The notes under the pieces are model-generated. The model had not been told where the DNA came from and searched no databases. It worked only from the letters and a program-made list of their open reading frames with translations. DNA of 24,181 bases from assembly GCA_000310025.1 (NCBI GenBank), contig FN649742.1:3932120-3956300 (forward strand). The letters run 5' to 3'. A program made the translations under genes and the position numbers. Of this stretch, positions 1-10,991 are shown in pieces. This DNA is from Ectocarpus siliculosus (taxonomy: Eukaryota; Sar; Phaeophyceae; Ectocarpales; Ectocarpaceae). Each line of letters begins with the position of its first letter. The first letter of the stretch is position 1.

Positions 1-945
1 GCTCATCCGTGGGTCCAACGCGGTGGGCTACACGTCCTACCCGGACAACGTGGTGACGGAGTTCGTCCGCCTCGCGGCGAAGAACGGGATCGACGTGTTC
101 CGGGTGTTCGACTGCTTCAACGACGTCGAGCAGATGCGCGTGTGCATCGAGGCCGTCCGCAAGGCCGGGAAGGTTGCCGAGGTATGTGTGCTAAATACGT
201 GTGTACGAGAGTAGTAAGGTTTTTGAGGTTGCTGCGCGCGGGGTCCCGGGGGGGGGGGGGGTGACGCATCGAGATTACTACTGCTGTCGAGACATGATAC
301 ACTGCTGTATGTATACAGGATTATTTGTTTTTGGTGGGTTGTATGTTGCTGTGGTGAGTCATGGGGCGGGGGACAGCAGGTCGAGACACGAGGGGACGAT
401 TTTTTTTTTTATACACGGGGAGTGGTGTGTACGTTCACTCGGCAAGACCAACGTGCGTGAAAACAGCAACGTCGTTTGTATTGTCTTCTGGTGGCATTTA
501 TTGACGGGGCTAAGTCTTTAAACGTTTTCAACCCCCTCACCCACCCCGCCCCCCGCATCGCGCTGTGTCGGCCACGTTGATCTTCTCACACTTGCTGCAC
601 GCACTCACGCACGCACGCACGCACTGCTGCTGTCGCATGCTGTCACCGAACGCGAAAAACAAACAAACTCCTCTTTCTGTGTCTCGCGTCGAAACAATCG
701 TCGGTCGGTCGGTATCGGACACGCCAAAGGTGTGCGTGTGCTACACGTCAGACTTGCAGACGTCGTCCATATTTACGGTGGACTACTACAAGGGGGTGGC
801 CAAGAGCGCCGCTGAGGCCGGGGCGCACATGATCGGCATCAAGGTGAGGGGGAAGCGTTGTAGATAGTAGCGGTAGACGCGGCCCAATTACGCATGACGC
901 ACGTGGCTGCCGGGGTTGTTTTGGTTGGGGTGTGTTTACTGCGTT

Positions 946-991
<46 letters not shown>

Positions 992-3900
992 ATGCCATTG
1001 CCATGAGCAGCAACACGAACGACAGCAGCATGACCAGCAACCCCACCACATTATTTTAACTGTCCACGAAAATTCGCAGAAAATGTTTTTTTTAGTGGAT
1101 GAATGGATGGATGGATGATGGCTCGGTCCTTGGTGTGTTCGTTGGTCATGGCGCGTGTATGTGTGCAGGACATGGCCGGCCTATTAAAGCCGCGGTCCGC
1201 GCCGCTGCTGGTGGAGGCGATCCGCTCCGTCACCGACCTGCCCATCCACTTCCACACCCATGCCACCAGCTCCTGCTCGCTGGCCACGGCGCTCGAGATG
1301 GCCCGCGCGGGGTGCGACGTGATCGACTTCGCGACGGCGTCCATGGCGGACTGCACCTCACAGCCGAGGTAATGTTAGTAGGCACGCTGTAGTCTACGGA
1401 GTGAAGCAAACATGTTGGATGAGGCATTTGTATAGATTCGGCGAAGCTGGGGTTAAAGGTGTGCCCTGCTTGAAATAATTCATTGGATCTATGCATATGC
1501 ATGCGTAGATTTGATGCAGAGTAAGTAAGAGTGCATGCTTCCACTGGTTGCCTCGGCAACATGTTATTCACCGCGTACGTAGGGAGACTATTGTAGAACG
1601 CTTGGAAGGAAAAACAAAAAAACGGAGAACTAAAAATATCCGACGGCGGCCGAGGGAAGCACTCGAGTTTAACACCAGATTAAAGTGGTACAACCGCAGT
1701 CTTCTCATCTCCTTGGTCGAAGTCTGCGCACACCAAAGCTTGCTCTTCACGTTCTTAGGTTCCGCTATACTCTTAATCTAAACCGCGCTAAGTTTCATTG
1801 TTTGGTGTTCTAACCTACTAACTGCTGCATTGATTAATCCTCATGTGCCCGTTGTCTGTTGTTTTGGCGTTCTCCGGAATCGACTCTCGTACCACAACAC
1901 CCGGAAACGAACTACACAGCCTGAACGGTTTCTTGGCGTCCACCGAGGGGAGCGAGATGGCTCCGGAGGGCACCGGATACCTGGGACTCGAGCCGTACGA
2001 CGTGTACTGGAGCAGGGTGCGGGACATGTACAGCCCATTTGAGAACGGCATGAAGAGCGGCACCGCCAGGGTGTTCGACCACCAGATCCCAGGCAAGATA
2101 GGGAGATACATATTTATTTCTTGTTCGAGATAGAGAAAGTAAAAAATAGGTGAAGTGTTGTTGCATGTGTCTGTTTGTTTTTGGGCCGGGGGTCTCTCCA
2201 GTGTACGTGTGTCGAGCAGTTGTAGGGATACGTGTGTTTTTTCTTTTCTGTTTTTTGGTTGTTTTTGGGGAGGGGAAAGTCTCCCCCAGCGTATGTACGT
2301 GTGTCGAGTACGTGCGTCTCTTTCGTCGTTCGTTCTTACCCTACGGACAAATGGCACCTGGTCCTGAGGACAGCGCTTGCACTGCTGCTCTGGTCCCATG
2401 TTATGACGGCCATGACACGTCGACTGGCTTGGTATGCACAATACATACTCCCTAGAGTTGTGTCACGATTTTTATCAACTTGAAAGCGGGACATTTTTCC
2501 TCGCTGCGCATCGATGGTTAAGCCGTTGCACCGGGCGGGCTTTGGTTGTGCTCTGTTTTTGGGTGCTACCGCCGTCGCCGTACCGACAGAGAGATGCGTA
2601 AAAAACTACCCCCGTGACGATTGAGAGAGGGGGTTAAACGCCGCATGTTATCCTTTCTCTTCTTCTATGCTCTTTTGACTGGCGGGCGGGGCGCATTTAC
2701 ACGTTTCCCCCTTTGGAAATACCCTTCGCAAACTGTAGGGTAGGGTAGCATCTCTCCAACGTCATTTCACACCTCCCTGCTTTATTTTCTCGCGCGTTCA
2801 TTTGATGAACGCGTGTGTGCAGGCGGGCAGTACTCGAACCTGATGGTCCAGTGCAAGAGCATGGGCATCTGGGACAAGTGGGAGGGCGTGCTGGACATGT
2901 ACCGCGACGTCAACAACCTCTTCGGCGATATCGTCAAGGTATGGAACGAGGGCGCGGCCAATCGCTTGACGTGAAAACATGGTTAATGACACGGGCGAGG
3001 CTTGAAGTGAAGAGAGATGTTTAATTGACTCAAACCCCGCGTTTAGCAACCACGCCTATTTAGAGAAGAGGGAGAGAGAGCAGCCACCACGACATGCTGA
3101 GCTGCCCTCCCCCCTTTGTGGGGTAAACACGCCAACAGCCCTTTTTCTTTTAGTTCCCTTGCGCCAGCCGCGGCCACCCCCGTGACAACGACGACGACAG
3201 TAGCGATCGCGTCTCGGCCCTACTGCTGTGTCGTCTCGTCCCTTCTTCCGGAGAACGTTCCAGGGAACAGTACTCGTAACGTTCCAGGGTACAAGCACGG
3301 CTGCTCCTAGCTATTCCGCCTACGGCCAGTGTTATGATCTTTGCGGCGACGATCTTTACGATAAGTATATCGATGGTTGGTGCACGTGCTGTCCGGCATT
3401 GCGACCGGGGTTCCGCGCAGGTGACGCCCTCGAGCAAGTGCGTCGGCGACCTGGCGCTGTACCTGGTGACGAGGGGCCTCAAGGCGTCGGACGTGACCGA
3501 TCCCGCCAAGAAGGGGCAGGTGGATTTCCCAGACTCGGTCGTCGGGCTGCTGGAGGGGCGCCTCGGCTTCCCGCACAAGGGTTTCCCGGATGAGGTAATG
3601 GGTTGCTATGCTTGCTATAATATGTTATCTAGGCGTGTTTGGTGCCCCGGAAGGGGTGCACCGCAGTTGTGTTTTGTGTCTCGAAAAGGGGTATCGGTTA
3701 GGTATGGTTTGTGAAAGGGTACACTGTACGCGGTTTTCGTGTCCCGGAAAGGGTACACTCTAGGCGTGGTTTTTGCCCCGGAAAGCGTACACTATAAGGC
3801 GTGTTTTGTTCCCCGGAAAGGGTGCACTCTAGTTGTGGGTTGTTCCCCGGAAAGGGTGTTCTACAGGCGTGTTTTGCGGGCGCGCGTTTGTTGGAGCTAG

Positions 3901-5847
3901 CATCGACCGCCCCTGGACGTCGTTTGACCATTTTTTTTGCAGGAAGGGTTTGAGTGTCGAGCGCGACAAAGGAGAAAAAAATTTCCTCCCGCCACTCTAC
4001 CTGTCTCTTGTCTCTCTCTCTTTGTCTACCGAAACATGCGACCCCACCACGCGCTTTGCTCCCCCTCACACTTGTTTTCACGTTAACCTGTACGTCTCGT
4101 CTTTGTTCATGATTTTGTTTGCTCTTGGCAGGTATCCAAGGCCGTCCTCGGTGACAAAAAGCCCCTCACCACCAGGCCCAGCGCCGCCCTCCCTCCCGCC
4201 GACTTCGCCGCCGTGAAGGCGAAGCTTCGGGAGGGCAAGTGCGGCCAGGTGCTCGGCGAGGTGACGGACGAGCTCGTTGTGTCTTCCCTCCTGTACCCCA
4301 AGGTGCGTGCGTGCTTGCGTCTCGTTGTTGTCTCTTTGATGGTTGCCTCCCATCTTTCCAAGGGCGATCGCGATACCCAATCCATCCCCCCCGGGGGGGG
4401 GGAGCATTGTGGTGAGCTTTCCCTGGGGAACCCTTACCTATGACGACCCCTGATGATCTGAAAAGCACGGTCGGCCGTGGCTTTCGTCTTCGCGGTAGCC
4501 TTGCCTCACACCAAAGTTTCGGCGGCGCTGTGAAGCCAATCCGAGAGTTACCGGGCAGGCCTTACTCCCGTTCTTTTTCGGACCTTAAAAGTAGCGGGGA
4601 CGGCGGGGATGGGAGTTACACGTGCTGCTGTTTGGAGACGCAGCCCACGCACAAACCACCACGGGATGTGCTTGACTGCTTTACCAACACACGAAAACGT
4701 TCTTTCGCGAGAGCCGGGCCGGCCGTTAGCGACAGTTGTCTTTGGACCGACGAGCAAAAGATGCGTTGCTCCCCTGTCGCCACCGACCCCGACTTTGACC
4801 ATACATCTCTTCCGTTCTCCCGCTCTTTTTTTGGCCTTACACCGGACCGACCGAAGGTTTTCGACGACTACGTAAACGAGATGGACAAGAGCTCCACCCT
4901 CCTCACGAGCCTGCCGACGCCCGTCTTTTGGTACGGGCTCGTCGTCGGGCAAGAGTTCTCCATCTGCCCGGCGAACCCGGCCGACCTGCTCAAGGACGGA
5001 GACGACGGCGACGGAGCGACAGAGGTAAAGATCAGGCTGGAGCGCGTCGGCCCGGCGAAGAAGGGGGGCATGCGGACGGTATCGTTTACCGTGGGGGGTG
5101 CGGTGCAGAACGTCGAGATCAAGGACTCCGTGTCGGGGAACGACTTCGACGGGCCCATGGCGGGCGCCGGGAACGCCCTTGAGGTGGGTTGTCGTTGTTG
5201 TTGTTGTTGTTGTTGTTGCAGTCGTGAGTGCGATATACGAGGGTGGTGTGACAAAGGCCCTCGACCGTCTTCTATGGGAGCCCCCTCTTCTTATACCGAA
5301 ATGAGAGGTCACCCAACTATCAACTATGCTATAGCGTGTCCAGCCCGTGGCAACCGATTTCGACTCAATATCGGAGCCCCCTCTTGCAAGGTACCGTTTT
5401 GTGTCGGAGCCACGACTACATCGGTTGTGATGACGATGCTTTTCAGTGCAATCTTTGTTTAGTCCGGCGTACACAGGTGCGTGCGTGTGTGAGAAAGTTT
5501 CCCTGTCCCAAGTGTCCGATAGACCCCCTCTCCTGGTTACTCCCTCTTGTCGAGCACCTCACGTGTTGTAACCCGACTCTCCTCTCCCTCCGTCCCTCCT
5601 TGCGCTCATTTTGTTTTACTGCTGTCGGTGATGATCTCAGGTGGGGTCCCCCATGCCGGGAGTCGTCGAGAAGGTTCTCGTGGAGGTCGGGTCGTCCGTC
5701 TCGGAGGGCGAGGTGGTGGCCGTGGTTAGCGCCATGAAGATGGAGGTGCAGGTCAAGGCGACCACCGCGGGCACCGTGGCATCGCTGGCGGTCGAGGAGG
5801 GGGGCAAGGTGATCGAGGGGGCGCTCATTGCCACCCTCAAGGAGTAA
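1..5847 (+). CDS. Pyruvate carboxylase, 3' part (9 exons, C-terminal ~553 residues)
   Basis: Carboxylates pyruvate to oxaloacetate; this part transfers CO2 from carboxybiotin to pyruvate. Exons: up to 181, 730-843, 1169-1368, 1920-2092, 2823-2938, 3421-3594, 4132-4302, 4857-5183 and 5641-5847; phases agree at every junction. Exon 1 starts before the window, with the frame read from base 2. Family motifs in order: RGSNAVGYTSYPDNVV and NGIDVFRVFD (carboxyltransferase), GIK/DMAGLLKP (lysine normally carbamylated as a metal ligand, codon 841-843, the last of its exon), HTHATSS at about 1255-1275, TSQPS across intron 3, PGGQYSNL across intron 4, VTPSSKCVGD at 3421, LPTPVFWYGL at about 4911, and VGSPMPG then SAMKME at the end. 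About 553 of the roughly 1150-1200 residues usual for the family are present; the biotin carboxylase half lies upstream. The targeting signal, and so the compartment, cannot be seen. The HTHA variant is unusual. Identification is very secure; boundaries are by eye. Confidence 0.96.
948..991 (+). repeat. (CAT)14 microsatellite in pyruvate carboxylase intron 2
   Basis: There are about 14.5 uninterrupted CAT units, followed by a looser stretch of CAGCA-like repeats to about 1035. It lies inside the 325-base intron 844-1168. The poly-His ORF it creates is an artefact of the repeat. Confidence 0.95.
2093..2822 (+). other. Intron 4 of pyruvate carboxylase, GC-AG type
   Basis: The exon ends ATCCCAG at 2092 and the intron begins GCAAGATA, close to the AG|GCAAG consensus of GC-AG introns. 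It ends TGTGTGCAG at 2822. Joining the flanking exons in phase 1 restores the conserved IPGGQYSNL. No GT near 2092 gives that protein. The other seven introns of this gene begin with GT. The interior (730 bases) is T-rich on the + strand and shows nothing else recognisable. Confidence 0.88.
3632..3880 (+). repeat. 34-bp minisatellite in pyruvate carboxylase intron 6
   Basis: About seven tandem copies plus a partial eighth of a 34-35 base unit, with the core CCCCGGAAAGGGTGCACTCT preceded by GGCGTGTTTTGT. Units start near 3632, 3666, 3701 (shortened to 28 bases), 3729, 3763, 3798, 3832 and 3866. Copies differ by several substitutions, so the array is not freshly expanded. It lies wholly within the 537-base intron 3595-4131. 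Confidence 0.9.
5194..5218 (+). repeat. (GTT)8 microsatellite at the start of pyruvate carboxylase intron 8
   Basis: A pure GTT run begins about 10 bases after the donor at 5184. The exon 8 reading frame stays open through it and on to 5462; this is intron read-through, because the biotinyl exon at 5641 is needed to complete the protein. Confidence 0.9.
5641..5847 (+). CDS. Last exon of pyruvate carboxylase: biotinyl carrier domain
   Basis: This exon encodes the swinging-arm domain as 68 codons plus TAA. The biotin-accepting lysine is in SAMKME, codon 5737-5739, and lies exactly 35 residues before the C-terminus, the spacing usual for biotinyl domains. VGSPMPG at the start of the exon is the usual first strand of the domain. 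The 3' splice site is the CAG ending at 5640. No AATAAA is visible soon after the stop. Confidence 0.95.
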   Translation: MGSPMPGVVEKVLVEVGSSVSEGEVVAVVSAMKMEVQVKATTAGTVASLAVEEGGKVIEGALIATLKE

Positions 5848-6690
5848 AGAGCGGCGCGTTGTACCAAGCTGTTTTTGAACAGAGTCGTCGCACTCTTGAC
5901 TAGCAGTATTAAGTCAAGCTATTTTCGTGAATCGAGGAGTTGGGGGGGGGGCAGGATCGTCTTGGTTTTGTTGTGACGTGTAGTCTACGCTGACGTGTCC
6001 TCTGGGGTTGCTATCGGTCTCATGTTGCGGAGACGGAGTGTTATGTTTGTTGTCCTCGCTATCGTCACAAGATCTTGCGGTTCCGTGAGTGGGGAGCGCG
6101 GTGAGGGGATCATAATGAACGTGATCGTATGCGTTGGTCCCCTGTTACGTGCCCGGCATGCGGAAGGATAACAGTGATAATCTGTTGTCAAAAGCGTTTG
6201 ATTTTGATGTGTTTTTTTCGTGCCTTTTTTGTTTATGATGGAGTGTTTTTGGTGTGGTGCCTTACTTGTTGTCGTTGTAGCCATATCCGTATTGTTTGTT
6301 TTGTACATACGGTTGTTCGTCGGGGGACGATCGGGCAGAATACGTGGGTAAGCGGTAATTCAACCCCGTCACAGGGCTCCCACGTAGGAAAGGCCCCGAA
6401 GTTTGGTCAAACATTAATCTCAGATCCCTTCACACCCCGGTGTTGGCCCGATTGTTATGCGTTGGTTGATGTACACGTGCCGCCCCGTATGTTGTCTAGC
6501 CGGCTCGCCGAGCGTATCTCTACTCTGCGTGGATGTGTAGTCGATCGGAACGAAAATTCTGTCTTTCTTCGAAGCATGGAAGAGAAAGTGGTTGTTGACG
6601 TCTGGTTTCTTAGGCCTCCTCAACAAACGAGAAGGAATTTTCTAAGAATTTTTTACCATTCATGATCGAGGGGCCAGCCAGTTGGGCCAT

Positions 6691-6761
<71 letters not shown>

Positions 6762-8107
6762 TTCTCTTGCGCGCGTGTGCTTTCCCCATGTTTGGCTTTC
6801 GCGAACGGGTTGTCTCTCGCGGTGCTTCTTGGGCGACGTTCCTCAAGTACTCTGCCTCATCACTGACTCTTTTTCGTACTGAATTCTGAAGCCCTACAGC
6901 CTTCAGTTTTATGTCGCGGAAATCCTCAGACCTACATATATTCGATTTTCACCCCACCTTTTCGCACTTGTCGTGACCCCACTTTGTGTTTATTCACTTG
7001 GTTTTAGAGTTGGCGATCTCCGGTCTCTTTTCTAAAGCAAGTTGTTTCTCATCGGTAAATGTTTCTCGAGATTCCATCGACAGCTCTTCGTGTGGGTTGG
7101 AAGACGTGTCCCTCCTGGCCCCGTCCACCCCTCCTGCAATTTTGGTGCAAAAGCTTGTGTCAGTTTTTGATAACTCGTCCGTTGTTGTATATCTTAGTCG
7201 TAGATCTCCCCCGTGCGAAGAACCGAAACGCACCCTCCCTCTGATTTTACCCTCCACGGGTCGTGAATTTCCGAACTTGCCGTCCTCCACACTACGGGAA
7301 GGATGCACGTCCACGGTAGGTTCCATTGAACACGTTCGGCGGAGAATCTAGTAATTGTTAATTACAGATATAATATGCACAAAACGAAGCAAACCTGGAA
7401 ATCGTGAGAAAAGAATCCTACGTCTACTACAGTACTACATGAGGTCTAGTCTACCGTCGGTGCATAAAATGTTTGACAGCCCTCTCATCTTCATTCAAGT
7501 GTGTTGTGGGTCTCTGTGCGCTGCACGGCCAAAACAGCACAGATTATCATCTGAGAGGTAAAAGGCTTCAATCCAGAGTTCATGCGTGGAGCCGTACCGT
7601 CGTGAATTTAAACTTTCCTTCCAACGACGGACGGAAGAACAACATTGTTTGTTACCGTTCGGACCAACCCAACTACGATAATACAATTGCGCCGCTTCCA
7701 AGCTCAAAATATGCGTCGCGAAGTGTCTCGTGACCCAAGAAAAACACCTTTGCCTCAGCGATATTGCGATAGTGTAGAGATCAAATCAATCACCGGGTAC
7801 GTAGAAAACAAGACCAAGAACGGAGTCACGAGACATCATACAACACATTTTCAACATGCGGCGAGATTACCAGTTCATGCGGCGAGATTGCGAGATTACG
7901 GGTTCACCTGCTGTAGTTACCCTTCGCGACAAACGATAACGATCCACACCTGCAGCACAGCAGTTTGTGCAACGAACACCGAGCAAAGAATCGCGTGCAT
8001 TTATGCAACAGAAGCATGCGTGTAAAGTCCTGCACACATTGCATAGCCGAACGTCCGCCTCAGACCTCGACCAATAGCTTTGTTGACTGGGACGCAACCT
8101 GGTAGCC
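5848..8107 (+). other. 3' flank of pyruvate carboxylase and intergenic DNA
   Basis: No secure gene. The pyruvate carboxylase 3' UTR must begin here but its end is not visible. The region holds the CA/GA microsatellite at 6690-6759 and a 21-base-period double repeat of CATGCGGCGAGATT at about 7855-7890. A 110-codon minus-strand ORF at 6994-7326 has no recognisable domain and no clear codon bias, so I do not call it. Just before 8108 there is a CCAAT at 8069-8073, a possible promoter element for the next gene. Confidence 0.6.
6690..6759 (+). repeat. Compound (CA)5(GA)30 microsatellite
   Basis: A short CA run passes directly into about 30 uninterrupted GA units. This is a polypurine strand of 60 bases, about 850 bases after the pyruvate carboxylase stop. 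ORFs through it (poly-Arg/Glu, or poly-Leu/Ser on the other strand) are not genes. Confidence 0.97.
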
Positions 8108-10991
8108 ATGGCTCGACCGGATGCTGGGATCAAACCGGCCGCCTTTGATAGCTCGACGCGAGAGGTAGTCTTCTTCAACCCATCGATCATGAGTCGCACT
8201 CCAGGCCTAACACCCTTTCCTGACTCTGGTGGTACGAGGCCGTGGGTCGTAACGCCGCACCCGCGTGTTGTCGTGAAGGACAAGCTCGGTGCACCTGAGC
8301 CTGCCTCACCGTGCGGATGGTTGTGGAACTCGAGCCGGGGGCTGTGCTCGACGGCTTTTGCGATGATGCTTTGTGGGGTGCTGCTCTTCGTCGCATTGGG
8401 GGTAAGACTTGACAGATGGATGCCACAACTCTCACAAGCAGTTATCACAAGGTTTAGCATGATGGAGCGGTACAGGACACGGCCTCGTTGGGTGGTTGCA
8501 GGCCGACTTACAGCACGTACATTGCTGCATGATATGGAAATGCCGAAAGCTCAGTAAAGTTCGTTGTATGTACATAAGATTTTGTCACTTTTCATGCTTC
8601 GGCGTTTCTTTCTCTCGCGGCAGCGAGTCTTTTCTCGCGGTTCCTTCTCAGGGGCACGCAGGAGGCTCGTCGGTACATTAACGCCCGTGCCCGGAGCTCG
8701 GTAGGCCTCCGTGGCGCGTGTGGTTGACGCCCAAAGTGACGAAAACTGGCTCAAAACCCCGGGGACGCGTTCCGCGCTGACAAAGCCTGGCGAACCAATT
8801 CTGAAGCCTATCAAACCCATCAAATACGACGGTTTGAAATATTTGACTCTTGCCTCTCCACGTTCATTTCGTTCTTTCATTCATTCATTCGATGATCCAT
8901 GGCTGGCGGTGACTCTTCGTGTCATCGCGTTGTGCAACAACATCAGTACCTACGTTTACTGCATTTCGCAGCGGGCCAAGTGTAGACAAGTCTGAGGGCA
9001 TGCATCCAGCCGCAGTGTTGAACATGTCCCATTTGTGGTGTTGTTTCGGCTTCAAATTTGGGTCTCATCGGAAATCTGCCATCATCAATCAAAGACGTCA
9101 TGGAATTCTGAGTTTTCGCTGCCAAAATATTGTCCGCTCGAGCTGGCTCCAATGTAGAAAAACAACGTGCGCGATGTTTTGTGCGGAAATACAAGCGTTG
9201 TAAGACACACAGTCCCTCTTCGGGCAATGCGCATGTGGTCTTGCGTCACCTGAGGGAGGGTAGACACCCACGTCCCGAAGGGACACCTTGTACTGTATAG
9301 GATGTCATCACGGCAGGAAATCTACATCGGCGTATGCATACAAGTTGTGATATGCTGAAAATATGTCAATAGACAATGTGTACATTTTCAGAATAATCCA
9401 CCCTTCTTGCTCGCTCGAACGGAACGATGCGCACCTGCCGTGTCAGGCATACGTGGTTCTCGTCTACATTGCGGTGAACACCAAGAAGCCGAAGTACATT
9501 GCATTTGTTTCCTGCTTGGGGGGGCTGGTCCTCCTTATCGCTGGAAACGTCTTGGTGAGGATTATTCACTTTGCTTACAGCACACAGAACGTATTTTCTC
9601 GGGGTTGGGGTATTTCTTTGAAGAAACCGTGTCTCGTCTACAGTTAGTTCCTGGGGCAGTAGAGGTTTCCACGGCTTGCACCAGCTGATATGTACGCTTT
9701 AGTACGCTACTATAATAGTCTTAGACTATAACAATATGATCTTACACCAACCCGTATCATGTGTGACAAAAGTTCCAACCCCTTGGAAAGTACCTTTCAT
9801 TTGATACGCGTACAATATAGGCACCGCGGTTTGTAACGGCATCAAAAATGGATCATATAATTCCATCCACGGATACAGAGGCCCATGCTAAGTTGGTGTC
9901 TGAGTTTCCAAGCGTAGAACGAAGATTTTCGGTGGCTAAGGTTGGGATCTCGATGGTCAGCTGCCAAGCGTTTGAGAGCGCTTGGTCGTGGGAATACTAG
10001 CGTTAAGGACAGGAAACCTTTTTTCATGAGTGAATCATGCATGGCAAAGGATTCCCGATGTGTGATCCCAGATCGGAGCCCATCAGCTAGGAAGGTGGGG
10101 CCATGTGAATGAAGATGATCACGAAATCATTCCCGCCCTGAAAGCCAACAGGTTCAGAGTTGCCGGACTTGGAAGCACGTACTATTGGTACCGGAATCAC
10201 CCCCACGTCAACCCGATGTCCTCCCTGCTATCTCGCCGTACGTACAAAGCTTGACGCGAAACTAAGAATCGTTCGATGCTGCGGACGGCACGGACGGTCC
10301 GCACTTGTGCCAGTACTCTCTCCAGCGCAACTGGTAGTGAGAGCGCTGACCGGGGGCACGAAAAGCTACACCATGCCGGCTTGGTTATGATACTTCATTC
10401 GTTCATCAATCATTGGAGTCAGAGACTTCATGAACGTCCACCGCTCACTCTCGACATTCACGTCGCGTGTTGTGGCTCTTGTACGGCGCGCGTGCCCTCT
10501 CCTCTGGTGTTACCCCATGAGGGATCCACAACGCGACCAAAGCATGAGCGACAACTAAGCAACTGCTAATACCCCACTAGTCGAAAACGCCCGTGGCTCT
10601 TTCACGAGGATTAGCGTCGACGGCAGTGTTGTTCACGTTGCTGCCCAGGTTTCCCCGAATGTTTCACCGATCATATCCCACGCGTTTTTACGCCGTTCTA
10701 CTGCTGTCTCCTTGGCTTGTTTTGGCGACAGCACTGGAACGTTTTGAAAGAGTTGGTTGCTGGAGAGGATATTGCTTGGATTATTACTTGTAGTTTTCGT
10801 TGTACCTCTTATGAACGTTCTTGCCCGCTCCCCTGGTAAGCCCATTTCATTTCATGTCTCGTTCTTATCCGTGTCCTCGTGTGTACCGGTAGGCGAGCGG
10901 CAAGCCCGGAGGTGAAGGCGATCCGAACGGCCGCGAGAGGACGCAGACAGAAGATGACGAGGAAATTCGCAAGGCGTACGGCTTGACGTGA
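8108..10991 (+). CDS. Putative two-pass membrane protein, 166 residues, 3 exons, family not recognised
   Basis: Exons 8108-8401, 9447-9554 and 10893-10991 join in phase 0 throughout. The start ATG sits in a good context (GTAGCCATGG); Met28 (MSRTPG) is an alternative. Donors are GGG|GTAAGA at 8402 and TTG|GTGAGG at 9555; acceptors are GTGTCAG at 9446 and a pyrimidine-rich GTACCGGTAG at 10892. The first intron splits one hydrophobic helix of about residues 82-108 (FAMMLCGVLLFVALG then AYVVLVYIAV). A short basic loop NTKKPKY follows, then a second helix at about 116-134 (FVSCLGGLVLLIAGNVL). The tail is hydrophilic and acidic, ending EIRKAYGLT. Third-position GC is about 72% in the second exon, nearer the confident genes than their surroundings. 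Both ends are probably on one side of the membrane. I recognise no family and infer no function. A further exon between 9555 and 10892 is possible. Confidence 0.5.

Noticed and set aside
894-1118. Poly-His ORF
   Set aside because: Product of the intronic CAT microsatellite.
1818-2441. 207-codon minus-strand ORF
   Set aside because: It lies opposite pyruvate carboxylase exon 4 and its intron; no domain, and the + strand frame is clearly the coding one.
4440-5462. 340-codon + strand ORF
   Set aside because: It is pyruvate carboxylase exon 8 (4857-5183) read through into both flanking introns; only the exon part matches the family.
4548-5474. 308-codon minus-strand ORF
   Set aside because: Antisense shadow of the GC-rich pyruvate carboxylase exon; His/Arg/Thr-rich product with poly-Thr from the GTT repeat.
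6994-7326. 110-codon minus-strand ORF
   Set aside because: No domain, no splice context, length within chance for this window.
7867-8460. 197-codon minus-strand ORF, and a tRNA B-box-like GGTTTGATCCC near 8130 suggesting a SINE
   Set aside because: No matching A box at a sensible distance and no tRNA fold. The region is better explained as the first exon of the two-pass membrane protein on the + strand.
9715-9729. Small perfect inverted repeat ATAGTCT-T-AGACTAT, and CCAAGCG/CGCTTGG near 9964
   Set aside because: Arms of seven bases with no T-run or flanking element; common by chance in AT-rich DNA.
10732-10834. Possible extra exon between a good acceptor (GGCGACAG) and a GTAAGC donor
   Set aside because: Starting in phase 0 it ends in phase 2 and shifts the last exon into a less plausible basic frame; codon use is AT-ending. 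Direct joining of 9554 to 10893 fits better.
10633-10845. 70-codon minus-strand ORF with a protein-like end (KETAVERRKNAWDMIGETF)
   Set aside because: About half of its third positions are A or T, no splice support, and it lies within the proposed second intron of the membrane-protein gene.
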